Origin: Desulfobulbaceae bacterium UBA2273
Lineage (GTDB): Bacteria; Desulfobacterota; Desulfobulbia; Desulfobulbales; Desulfurivibrionaceae
Length of the DNA: 64,000 bases
Assembly: GCA_002347095.1 (NCBI GenBank)
Contig: DDWZ01000015.1
Location: 62,001 to 126,000, forward strand
Reading direction: 5' to 3'
Within the stretch, counting starts at the first letter, position 1. Each line of letters begins with the position of its first letter. Position numbers and translations under genes: made by a program. The notes below the pieces were generated by a model. It saw only the letters and a list, made by a program, of their open reading frames with translations, did no database searches and was not told where the DNA came from. Below are positions 51,210 through 59,807 of the stretch, one piece after another.

Positions 51210-51350
51210 ATGAGACTCTTGCAAAATGCTTTGTTGTGCTTCGACAGGCTCAGCATGAACGGAAAGAAACTATAATGATTTCAAGATGGCTACCGTTCGC
51301 CCTGAGCCTGTCGAAGGGGGTTTTTCTCTTTTTGCAAAAGGCTCATAATA
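51210..51350. repeat. Palindromic repeat between proB and proA
   Basis: An inverted pair, CTTCGACAGGCTCAGCATGA (from about 51239) and its counterpart CCCTGAGCCTGTCGAAG (about 51301-51317), is flanked by a second inverted pair (TGAGACTCTTGCAAAA and TTTTGCAAAAGGCTCA). It looks like a small mobile repeat (MITE/REP-like). Its right end reaches the last codons of proB. Confidence 0.75.
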
Positions 51351-52503
51351 TCACCAAATTATCCCTATGGATAACCTCGTCGCTGTCCTTGGCCCGCTCC
51401 AACACCTGCTCGATCTGGTTGGTCTTCACGCCCTTGATCCGGTCGATATCAGTGGAAGCGTAGTTGACCAGCCCGGCGGCCAGAGGCTCGCCCTGTTCGT
51501 TGACGCAATGCACCGGCGCGCCGATGCCGAACTTGCCACGGACCTCGATAATCCCCGAAGGAAGCAGGCTTTTCCCCCCTTGCAGCACGGCCTTGCACGC
51601 CCCACCATCAAGAACCAGAGACCCTTGCGGCCGCAGGGTATAGGCAATCCAGTGCTTGCGGCTCGCCAGTTTTTCCGCCTGGGGCAGAAAAAAAGTGCCG
51701 ACCAGCTCTCCGGCAAAAAGCCGAGAGATGGTGTCCGGCTCCCGGCCCGGGCCGATGAAGCAGCAACCGCCCCGCGCCGCCACCATCTTAGCGGCCTTGA
51801 CCTTGCTGCCCATGCCGCCGGTGCCCACGCCGCTGTGCACCGCGCCCACCATCCCCTGCACCGCGGCGTCGATCTTGGCCACGGTATATACCGGCCGGGC
51901 TTCAGGGTTGGTAAGGGGGTTGGCGGAAAACAGACCGGAAACATCGGTCAGGCAGACAAAGATATCCGCCTCGGTGAGGTTGGTGACCATGGCGCCCAGG
52001 GCGTCGTTGTCGCCAAAGCGCAGCTCTTCCACGGAGACGGTGTCGTTTTCGTTGATGATGGGGACCAAGCCCCAATCCAGCAGGGTAAAGAGGGTGTTGC
52101 GGACATTGAGATACCGGTCCCGATGGGACAGGGCGTCGTGGGTAAGCAGAACCTGGGCCACCTTCTGGCCCAATTGCTCGAAGATCTTTTCGTAGGAGCG
52201 CATCAGGCTGCTCTGGCCGATGGCGGCGGCAGCCTGTTTTTCCCGCAGGGTCAAGGCACGGTCGCCAAGGCCCATCTTGCGGCGGCCGGCCGCGACCGCG
52301 CCGGAGCTGACCAGAATCACCTGCCGCCCGCTCTGCCGCAGGGCGCAGATCTCCTTGGCCAGAGCGTCCAGCACGGGCAGGTTCAATCCTTCCCCAGTGG
52401 TAAGGACGGCGCTGCCCACCTTGATCACTACTCTTTTGGCCCGATCCAGAAAACTCCGTCGCAGCGCCAGGTCTTCGTCATGCTCCATCGCTGTGGTCAT
52501 CAC
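51343..52503 (-). CDS. proB: Glutamate 5-kinase
   Basis: 386 aa. An amino-acid-kinase domain (VVIKVGSAVLTTGEG, LVSSGAVAAGR, FGDNDALGAMV, GTGGMGSKVKAA) is followed by a PUA domain (about 290-375). It makes gamma-glutamyl phosphate, first step of proline synthesis. The start region overlaps the obg stop (either ATG of ATGATG). The final codons lie in a repeat element. Confidence 0.96.
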   Translation of the reverse strand: MMTTAMEHDEDLALRRSFLDRAKRVVIKVGSAVLTTGEGLNLPVLDALAKEICALRQSGRQVILVSSGAVAAGRRKMGLGDRALTLREKQAAAAIGQSSLMRSYEKIFEQLGQKVAQVLLTHDALSHRDRYLNVRNTLFTLLDWGLVPIINENDTVSVEELRFGDNDALGAMVTNLTEADIFVCLTDVSGLFSANPLTNPEARPVYTVAKIDAAVQGMVGAVHSGVGTGGMGSKVKAAKMVAARGGCCFIGPGREPDTISRLFAGELVGTFFLPQAEKLASRKHWIAYTLRPQGSLVLDGGACKAVLQGGKSLLPSGIIEVRGKFGIGAPVHCVNEQGEPLAAGLVNYASTDIDRIKGVKTNQIEQVLERAKDSDEVIHRDNLVIL

Positions 52504-53507
52504 GCCTCTCTTTCTGTCAGCATCTCTCCCAACGCTTCCTGCAACTGCGCGAGCCCTTGCCCGGTAAGCGCCGAAATGGCAAGCGGCCTGACTCCCTCCG
52601 CTTTGAAAAACAGCTCCTGCAAAGCAGCAAGCCGTTGCTCGTCTTCCAGCAGATCAATCTTGTTGAGCACCACCAGCCGCTGCCGATCCATCAACTCATC
52701 ATTGTAGACGCGCAACTCGTTTTCCAGGGTGCGGTACTCCTGCAAAGGCTGTTCCTCCGGGGATGAAGCGTCAATGACATGGAGGAGTATCTGGGTGCGT
52801 TCGATGTGCCGGAGAAACTTGTGGCCGAGCCCGGCCCCGGTATGCGCCCCCTCGATCAAGCCGGGGATGTCCGCAATGATGTAAGCGCCGGAATCGGGAA
52901 GATTCATGACGCCAAGCTGCGGCTCAAGGGTGGTGAAGGGATAGGGCGCGACCTTGGGGTTGGCGGCGGAGAGCTTGGAAAGCAGCGTGGATTTGCCGGC
53001 GTTGGGCAGGCCGATCAGACCGATATCCGCCAGCAGCTTCAGCTCGATGCGCAACCAGCGCTCCTCGCCTTCTTGGCCCTTGGTGGCAATGCGGGGCGCC
53101 CGGTTCTGGGCCGTGGCAAAATGGACATTGCCCTTGCCGCCCTCGCCGCCTTTCGCGGCAAGAAAGCGGTCGCCCTCTTGCAGCAGTTCGGCGAGAACCT
53201 CACCGGTTTCCACATCCTTGAGGATGGAACCGAGGGGCACATAGAGGGTAAAGCTCTCCCCCTTGCGGCCGTACATCCTCTTGCCGCGACCGGGAGTGCC
53301 ATTCTGCGCAAGAAAGTGGGATTTAAAACGGAAATCAAGAAGAGAGGCAAGCTTGCGTGAGGCCTCGATTATGACCGAGCCCCCATCGCCGCCATCACCC
53401 CCGTCGGGGCCGCCTTTGGGAACAAACTTTTCCCGTCGGAAACTCAAACATCCATTGCCGCCGTCTCCGGCCTTGACAAAGAACTTTGCTTCATCGATAA
53501 AAGCCAT
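52500..53507 (-). CDS. obg: Obg-family GTPase (ribosome assembly)
   Basis: 335 aa from the Met of MAFIDEAKFFVKAGDGGNGC at 53507; earlier in-frame codons are not part of the family. It has the glycine-rich Obg domain (1-158) and a G domain with GLPNAGKST, DIPGLIEG and NKIDL. It lacks a C-terminal OCT extension. It lies directly after rpmA, as in most bacteria. Confidence 0.96.
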   Translation of the reverse strand: MAFIDEAKFFVKAGDGGNGCLSFRREKFVPKGGPDGGDGGDGGSVIIEASRKLASLLDFRFKSHFLAQNGTPGRGKRMYGRKGESFTLYVPLGSILKDVETGEVLAELLQEGDRFLAAKGGEGGKGNVHFATAQNRAPRIATKGQEGEERWLRIELKLLADIGLIGLPNAGKSTLLSKLSAANPKVAPYPFTTLEPQLGVMNLPDSGAYIIADIPGLIEGAHTGAGLGHKFLRHIERTQILLHVIDASSPEEQPLQEYRTLENELRVYNDELMDRQRLVVLNKIDLLEDEQRLAALQELFFKAEGVRPLAISALTGQGLAQLQEALGEMLTEREA

Positions 53508-53671
53508 CGTCGCCGCCAGTATAAGATTTCTGCCGGAGGCTGCTGCGGCACACGTTACAGTGCCAACGCAGCAGCAGGCACACACTATGAAAGAGCTGTT
53601 GCGAAACAGGCACTGCTTTTCCGGCTGTCGCCATGCGCCGCCTCGTCAACAACGCGGCTGCGGACAACTCC

Positions 53672-53950
53672 TTACGCCGCTATCTCTGCCTTGGCTTCAA
53701 CCGGGTAGATGCTGACCCTTTTTCTGTTGCGGCCAAATTCTTCGTATTTCACAACGCCGTCGATCATGGCAAACAGGGTGTAATCACGCCCACAGCCAAC
53801 GTTTTTCCCGGGGTGGATCACGGTGCCGACCTGGCGCACCAGGATGTTGCCGGCCCGGACAACCTGCCCGCCGAACCTCTTGATACCCCGCCGTTGAGAA
53901 TTACTGTCACGACCGTTTTTTGAGCTACCGCCCGCTTTCTTATGTGCCAC
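53672..53950 (-). CDS. rpmA: Ribosomal protein bL27
   Basis: 92 aa, begins [20 protein letters not shown] with the canonical [16 protein letters not shown] region. Normal length. Second gene of the rplU-rpmA-obg operon. Confidence 0.98.
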   Translation of the reverse strand: MAHKKAGGSSKNGRDSNSQRRGIKRFGGQVVRAGNILVRQVGTVIHPGKNVGCGRDYTLFAMIDGVVKYEEFGRNRKRVSIYPVEAKAEIAA

Positions 53951-54036
53951 AATAACACCTCGTGTGTTTCAGTCCTGATGGCGTGGTACACGCACATCAG
54001 TTGTTTTTTCGACGACCCTAACCGTTTCCAGCCCTG

Positions 54037-54348
54037 TTAGGCGGAAATTTCCTTGATCTCAAGGGAGGTGAAAGGCTGGCGATGACCAGTTTTCACGCGA
54101 TAGGCCTTACGGCGTCTCTTTTTGAAGATCAGAACCTTCTTGGCCTTGTCCTGCTCGACGATACAAGCCATGACCTTGGCCCCGACAAGAACGGGCTGGC
54201 CGATCTTGACCTCTTCCCCGTCGGCAATGAGGAGAACATCGGACAACTCAATGGTATCACCAATATTGCCGGCAAGTTTCTCAACCCGGACGCGCTCGCC
54301 AGGTGCAACCTGATACTGTTTACCGCCGGTACGAATGATTGCGTACAT
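54037..54348 (-). CDS. rplU: Ribosomal protein bL21
   Basis: 103 aa from MYAIIRTGGKQYQVAPGERV at 54348 (GGAGGAATT upstream). C-terminal KRRRKAYRVKTGHRQPFTSL is typical. First gene of the operon; a promoter lies about 170-200 bp upstream, leaving a long leader. Confidence 0.98.
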   Translation of the reverse strand: MYAIIRTGGKQYQVAPGERVRVEKLAGNIGDTIELSDVLLIADGEEVKIGQPVLVGAKVMACIVEQDKAKKVLIFKKRRRKAYRVKTGHRQPFTSLEIKEISA

Positions 54349-54516
54349 AATTCCTCCAACAACTGAACTCTTCAAGAGATAAACGGCTGATGCCAGCCGA
54401 CTCGGTGAACAATACTTCTTTTTTTGACCCGCGCCTCGATGGTTTCCCGTGCTGGCGAAAACCGCCGGACAAGAGGGGCTGAACAAGCCAATCTCGCCTG
54501 GTGCGTGAAACCGATC

Positions 54517-54544
54517 TTAATACCATACAGGGCTACATTGTCAA
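54517..54544 (-). promoter_or_regulatory. Sigma-70 promoter of rplU-rpmA-obg
   Basis: On the minus strand TTGACA (54539-54544) and TATTAA (54517-54522) are separated by 16 bases. The about 170-nt leader before rplU has no gene; it could hold a ribosomal-protein leader structure, which I could not match to a known one. Confidence 0.65.
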
Positions 54545-54613
54545 GCAAGAATATCCCCTCTTCCAGCAAAACCCGTCCCTGCGTCGCTCTTTCAGCATCC
54601 CTGATCCGGGCGG

Positions 54614-56155
54614 TTATTCCCGGCCCCAGAGAATTTCGTATTTTTCCAGATGCACATCACGCACCGGTTCAATGATGATCTGTTTGCCCGTGGAGCCCTG
54701 GAGGTAGTCGATGGTCGCCGCCTCCTCCTTGAGCATCATGGCCGCCACCCTCGGGTGCACCTTGAGGACGACATTGTCGGCCAAGGCTTTTATGGCCTCG
54801 CGCTCCACCTTGCGGAAGATCTCATAACAGATGGTTCGGCCCGACTTCAGCATGCCATCGCCGTGGCAATAGAGGCAGGGCTCGCACATCATATGCCGCA
54901 AATCCTCCCGGTTGCGCTTGCGGGTCATCTGCACCAGGCCGAACTCGGAAACCCGGAGGATGTTGATCCGGCTCTTGTCCTTTTTGGCCGCCTCCTTGAA
55001 GGCGGAAAAGACCTCTTCCCGGTGGGCCTCCTCTTCCATGTCGATGAAATCGACAATGATAATCCCGCCGATATTGCGCAGCCGGAGCTGATAGGCGATC
55101 TCCTTGACCGCCTCCATGTTGGTCTTGAAAATGGTTTCCTCAAGCCCGCTTTTGCCCACATACCGGCCGGTGTTCACGTCGATAACCGTGAGGGCCTCGG
55201 TGGTTTCGATGATGATGTAGCCGCCGCAGCGCAGCCAGATCTTTTTATCGAGCGCCCGGTTGATATCCATCTCGACCCCATGGCTGTCAAACAGGGGGAT
55301 CGGGCTTTCCGAGAGCTGCACCCTGCCCTGCAAGCGCGGGGCAAAGGTTTCGACAAAATGCTGCACCCGGTTGAAGGTCTTCAGATCATCGACCACAACC
55401 CGCTCCACCTCCGGGGAAAAGATATCGCGCACCACCCGCAGGGTGATGTCGAGATCCTCATACACCAGGCTGGGAACCGCGGCCTTGGCCGCGATATCCT
55501 GAATCTCCCCCCAGGTATGGAGGAGAAACTCCATATCCGCCTCAAGATCCTCGTTGGTGGCGTTCTCCGCCACGGTCCGCACGATAAAGCCGGTGCCGGC
55601 CGGACGCAGGGTTTCGATATCCTGCCGGAGCTGCTTGCGGACGGTTTCGTCTTCGATCTTGCGCGAAATCCCGATGTGATCGGTCATGGGCATGAAGACC
55701 AGATTCCGGCACGGCAGGGTGATATTGCAGGTCAGCCTGGCGCCCTTGGTGCCGAGGGGCTCCTTGCAGATCTGCACCAGGATATCCTGCCCTTCGGTGA
55801 GTAGATCGCCGATGTTCAGGCCGGGGGTACGCCGGCAGAGGGACTCCGGGGTCTCGTTGCCGCAGCAGCCGCCACCGCAGTCTTCGGCCCGGTCACTTTT
55901 GGCCAGCCGCTTTTCAAAGTCATCGGTGCTGATATGGACATCGTCCACGTAAAGAAAACCGGTGCGCTCCAAGCCGATATCCACAAAGGCCGCCTGCATG
56001 CCGGAGAGCACCCGGACAACCCTCCCCCGGTAGATGTTACCGACCAGCCCCTTCTCCCGGGGCTGCTCCAGGTAAAATTCCACCAGATTGCCGTGTTCCA
56101 CCAAGGCAATCCGGATCTCGTAGGGTGTGGCGTTGATCAGCAGTTCGGTAGACAT
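54614..56155 (-). CDS. rng: Ribonuclease G/E
   Basis: 513 aa from the ATG at 56155 (GGTGAG upstream; an in-frame GTG at 56164 is possible). S1-like RNA-binding part near the start, the catalytic Asp regions VIDVNTGRYVG and VDFIDMEEE, and the zinc-link CEPCLYCHGDG. It processes rRNA and decays mRNA. Unusual: a Cys-rich insert in the S1 region (DCGGGCCGN near residues 90-100). It follows a radical SAM/DUF2344 gene, a known genomic association. Confidence 0.94.
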   Translation of the reverse strand: MSTELLINATPYEIRIALVEHGNLVEFYLEQPREKGLVGNIYRGRVVRVLSGMQAAFVDIGLERTGFLYVDDVHISTDDFEKRLAKSDRAEDCGGGCCGNETPESLCRRTPGLNIGDLLTEGQDILVQICKEPLGTKGARLTCNITLPCRNLVFMPMTDHIGISRKIEDETVRKQLRQDIETLRPAGTGFIVRTVAENATNEDLEADMEFLLHTWGEIQDIAAKAAVPSLVYEDLDITLRVVRDIFSPEVERVVVDDLKTFNRVQHFVETFAPRLQGRVQLSESPIPLFDSHGVEMDINRALDKKIWLRCGGYIIIETTEALTVIDVNTGRYVGKSGLEETIFKTNMEAVKEIAYQLRLRNIGGIIIVDFIDMEEEAHREEVFSAFKEAAKKDKSRINILRVSEFGLVQMTRKRNREDLRHMMCEPCLYCHGDGMLKSGRTICYEIFRKVEREAIKALADNVVLKVHPRVAAMMLKEEAATIDYLQGSTGKQIIIEPVRDVHLEKYEILWGRE

Positions 56156-56329
56156 GATTCTCACCAGACAGGTAAATTAAAAATTTTAACGCTCTGCGCA
56201 ATGACGCGAGGGTTTAGCGGTGTGCTAACGGCGGACCGTTTATTTGCGACACTGCATCCCTGCGTCTCCGCGCCTTGGCGTTACGTTTTTTCGTCACTAC
56301 GAAGCCAGCACCTTTTTATTGTGCTCTCG

Positions 56330-58870
56330 TCATTTTTCACTAACCGGATATGGCTCACTCGCCACCTTCAAGACCCTGGCCCTCCGGATCTCTTCTTCGG
56401 GCAACCCGAAAAGCTTGGCCGCAATCTCAAGCGGCTTGCCGCCCGGCTGGCCGGGTGCGCTGAACACAGACAGCGCCAGTTCGCCCTCGGGGGTCAGCCG
56501 GAGACTATGCAGCAGGGGCCGCAGATCGAGCTGTTTTTCCATCCCCTTGCGGACAACTACCACCGGCAGACTCTCCTGGGCCATAACCCGATCCAGTTCC
56601 GCCTGGACAGGCAATTTGGGCAGACGGAGATGATAGGTGGTGACCATGGTCCCCGCATGTTCCTTGCCGGCCAGCACCGCCTGCGTGATGACGAGTCCCT
56701 CGGGAAGCTGCCTGTTCATTGCGGGCACAAAACCGCCGAGGTCCGCAAGCGGCTCCCAAAGATCGATCAGGACAAATTCCGCCAAACTTTCCGTGCCCAG
56801 GGGCAGGGCCGGACTAAAAGAAACCTTGGGGGTCGGATTGAACCCCTGGGAAAAGTTCAGCGGCAGCTTGGCCCGGCTGAAGGCCCGGAAAAAAACCTGG
56901 AGCAGTTCCAGGTGGCTGAGCAGCCTGGCATTGCCCAAACGGGAATAGGTGAGCTTATACACGAAGTGCGGGCGAAGGGATTGCGGCGCGGAGGTCTCCT
57001 CCGGCCGCGGCGTTTCTTGTGGTGCCGGCTCGATCCCGGCCTTCTCCTGCTTGCGATGATGCACGATGGGCTTGAGGGTTTTCAGGTCGCAGACCCCGCA
57101 TTGCTGGCAACCGTGCACCCGGCAGTCCGGGGTATACTCTTCCCGCAATCCCTTAGCGTATTCCTCGGCAAAAAAATCGCTCCGGACCCCGATGCCGAGA
57201 TGCTGCCAGGGCAGCACCTCATCCGCTTCCCTCCGGCGCAGATACCCGTCCAGCTCCAGTCCGCAGGCCACGGCAGCCTCCTGCCAGCGATGCAGGTCAA
57301 AATGCTCGGACCAGGCATCCATGCGCGCGCCCCGCTGCCAGGCCTCCTCCAGCAACCGGCTCAGACACCGGTCGCCCCGGGAAAAAACCCCTTCCAGATA
57401 ACTCATCCGCGGATCATGCCGCTTCAGGGTGCAGTTCTTGCCATAGAGCCGTTTCTTGATGGCATCCATCCGCGCATAGCCTTCTTCCATGGAGAGCTGC
57501 GGCTCCCGCTCAAACGCGGTATGGGGCTTGGGCACAAAGGTGGCGGCGCTCACGTTCACCCGACAATTGCCGCCTTTTCCGGCCTTGAGCACCTTCTGGG
57601 CCAGGGCCGGGATCGCGGCCACGTCCTCCTCGGTTTCCGTGGGCAACCCGAACATGAAGTAGAGCTTGATCAGTTTCCAGCCCAGGCCGTAGGCGGCATC
57701 CGCCGTGGCCAGCAGGTCTTCCTCGGTGATCCCCTTGTTGATCACCCTGCGCAACCGGTCGGTACCCGCCTCCGGGGCCAGGGTAAAGCCGGTCTTGCGC
57801 ACCCGCTTGATCTGCTCCATGATCGCCGGGGTGAGGGTGCCGACCCGCAAGGACGGCAGGGACACGGAGACATGCTCCTTGGCAAAGCGGTTCATCAACC
57901 GGACCAACAGCTCGCTCAGGCAGGAATAATCGCCGGTGGAAAGCGAAAGCAGGGCCAGCTCCTCGAAGCCGCCCTCGGCAATGCCTTTTTCGGCCATGGC
58001 AAAGATCTTCTCCGGGGTGCGCTCCCGCACCGGCCGGTAGATCATGCCCGCCTGGCAAAAACGGCAGCCCCGGGTGCAACCCCGGGCGATCTCCAAGCCC
58101 AGCCGGTCGTGGACGATCCGGGTAAGCGGCACCAGGGGGGGCTGTTCGATGCTGGCGCCTTCCAGGTCGGCAAGAATCCTTCGCCGCACCAACCCGTTGC
58201 CGGAAAGCACTTGCATGCCGAGAAACTTGCCGCCATCGTCGTAACGCGGCTCAAAAAAGGAGGGGACATACACCCCCTCGATGCGACTGAGCCGCTCCAG
58301 CACCGCCTGCCGCTCTTCCCCGCTTTCCTTGGCCGCGCGAACCGCCTCGCATATTTCCAGCACCGCTTCCTCGCCGTCTCCGAGAAGAATGGCGTCAAAG
58401 AAATCCGCCACCGGCTCGGGATGGAAGGCGCAGGGCCCGCCGCCGATGACCAGGGGATGCGCTGCGGTGCGGTCCGCGCTGCGGAAGGGCAGCCCGGCCA
58501 GTTCGAGGATGGTGAGGATATTGGTATAGCAGAGTTCGTAGGGCAGAGTGATGCCGAGGATATCGAAATCAGCCACCGGGTGCTGCGACTCCAGGGAAAA
58601 CAGGGGGAGATGGTGGGCGCGGAGCAGCTCCTCCAGATCGCGGTCCGGGGTATAGACCCGTTCGGCCACCAGATCCTTCCGGGCGTTGACGATATGGTAG
58701 AGGATCTGCAACCCCTGGTGGGACATGCCCAGCTCGTAGAGGTCCGGGAAGGCCAGCACCATGCGAAGGGCAACGGAATCCCACTCCTTTTTCACCACAT
58801 GCAGCTCGTTGCCGCCATATCTGCTGGGCTGTCTCACCTGCGGCAGCAGGGTATCTATCTCGCTATTCAT
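56330..58870 (-). CDS. Radical SAM protein with C-terminal DUF2344 (TIGR03960-like)
   Basis: 846 aa from the Met of MNSEIDTLLPQVRQPSRYGG at 58870 (AGGAAA upstream). An N-terminal B12-binding-like region, the radical SAM domain with CTRGCRFC, then a CQQCGVCD motif and a DUF2344 domain (about 620-800, LTYSRLGNARLLSHLELLQV). The family resembles B12-dependent radical SAM enzymes; its reaction is not established. It is next to rng as in many Firmicutes and Deltaproteobacteria, which suggests an RNA-linked role. Confidence 0.9.
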   Translation of the reverse strand: MNSEIDTLLPQVRQPSRYGGNELHVVKKEWDSVALRMVLAFPDLYELGMSHQGLQILYHIVNARKDLVAERVYTPDRDLEELLRAHHLPLFSLESQHPVADFDILGITLPYELCYTNILTILELAGLPFRSADRTAAHPLVIGGGPCAFHPEPVADFFDAILLGDGEEAVLEICEAVRAAKESGEERQAVLERLSRIEGVYVPSFFEPRYDDGGKFLGMQVLSGNGLVRRRILADLEGASIEQPPLVPLTRIVHDRLGLEIARGCTRGCRFCQAGMIYRPVRERTPEKIFAMAEKGIAEGGFEELALLSLSTGDYSCLSELLVRLMNRFAKEHVSVSLPSLRVGTLTPAIMEQIKRVRKTGFTLAPEAGTDRLRRVINKGITEEDLLATADAAYGLGWKLIKLYFMFGLPTETEEDVAAIPALAQKVLKAGKGGNCRVNVSAATFVPKPHTAFEREPQLSMEEGYARMDAIKKRLYGKNCTLKRHDPRMSYLEGVFSRGDRCLSRLLEEAWQRGARMDAWSEHFDLHRWQEAAVACGLELDGYLRRREADEVLPWQHLGIGVRSDFFAEEYAKGLREEYTPDCRVHGCQQCGVCDLKTLKPIVHHRKQEKAGIEPAPQETPRPEETSAPQSLRPHFVYKLTYSRLGNARLLSHLELLQVFFRAFSRAKLPLNFSQGFNPTPKVSFSPALPLGTESLAEFVLIDLWEPLADLGGFVPAMNRQLPEGLVITQAVLAGKEHAGTMVTTYHLRLPKLPVQAELDRVMAQESLPVVVVRKGMEKQLDLRPLLHSLRLTPEGELALSVFSAPGQPGGKPLEIAAKLFGLPEEEIRRARVLKVASEPYPVSEK

Positions 58871-58967
58871 CGAAATTTCCTGAATAAAACCGGCCGATCG
58901 GAGCCGATTGATCGTTACAGTGTTGGCCTGGGCCAAAGCGGATACGGTGGCGCGGGACGGTTACGAG

Positions 58968-59807
58968 CTACTCAACAGGCACCAGGGCAAAACCGGCAGG
59001 CAGATCCACCTGAAAATCGTTCGCGCTGAAGACCGCATCAGGCAGCCAATCTCCAAGAACAAGCTCCATGACCGCGCCGTTATGGTTGGCGTGAATCCTG
59101 ATCAGCCCCGGCATTCGACAATTATCCGATCCGCCTTCGGAGGCCGGCGCATAGTTGTCATACCAGACATCAACCATGATCCGGCCGTCGGCCCCTGCAA
59201 CCAAATGCCGCAGGATCACCTGTTGCGTCGGATCAAAAAGCACATGCCGCCGGAGCGACTCTCCCCCGGAAGCCTCGCTGGCGTAGGCGAGTTCCAGCCA
59301 CAGACCGCGCCCTTCCGGATCTTGGGCCACGGAAAAAATCCGCAGCGTTTCAGGAGCCAGTCTGCCTGCAAGCCAAAAAAAACCGTGAGCCGGATCAAAA
59401 CCCCGGGGAGCATATTTCTTAAAGGCGGCGGCGGTGACCAGCCCCTCATACCCCTTTCCTTCCGGCACCACGACATACCGGAAAAAAGTGCCGTCCGTGG
59501 CCAGGAACATCATGGGTTGCCCCAGGGGATTGAGGCCGGTGAATTTCAAATACGAGGGCGCCTTGGCTTGGACAAAACCGGAGATCGTGCCATTCTGCAC
59601 CAGGGATTTCAACGAAAGCCGCACCTGGGCGTCAAGGCAGCAGGAGCACTCCTGCTGGTGCGCCATGGCTTCGCGGAACCGGGCCACGGCTTCCTGTTGC
59701 TGCAACTCACCCAGCGGCCGGGTGGCCGGCAGGGTGGCGCAGCCGCCGGCAAAGAGCAGAAGAACAACAAGCCCCCCCCACAAGGCGCGAAGAAGGGCGC
59801 GATTCAT
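58968..59807 (-). CDS. Outer-membrane-type lipoprotein (LolB/DUF4292-like)
   Basis: 279 aa. Signal peptide with lipobox FAGGC (Cys near residue 23), then a beta-rich domain with SGFVQAKAPSYLKFTGLNPL and LRRHVLFDPTQQVILR, similar to LolB/LolA-type lipoprotein-sorting folds. A CSCCLD motif near residue 55 is unusual. Its start overlaps the stop of the TPR lipoprotein gene (ATGA). It may serve envelope assembly together with that gene. Confidence 0.72.
   Translation of the reverse strand: MNRALLRALWGGLVVLLLFAGGCATLPATRPLGELQQQEAVARFREAMAHQQECSCCLDAQVRLSLKSLVQNGTISGFVQAKAPSYLKFTGLNPLGQPMMFLATDGTFFRYVVVPEGKGYEGLVTAAAFKKYAPRGFDPAHGFFWLAGRLAPETLRIFSVAQDPEGRGLWLELAYASEASGGESLRRHVLFDPTQQVILRHLVAGADGRIMVDVWYDNYAPASEGGSDNCRMPGLIRIHANHNGAVMELVLGDWLPDAVFSANDFQVDLPAGFALVPVE

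Noticed and set aside
55934..59029. Very long open frame antisense to rng and the radical SAM gene
   Set aside because: High-GC shadow; the opposite strand encodes well-conserved families across the whole stretch.
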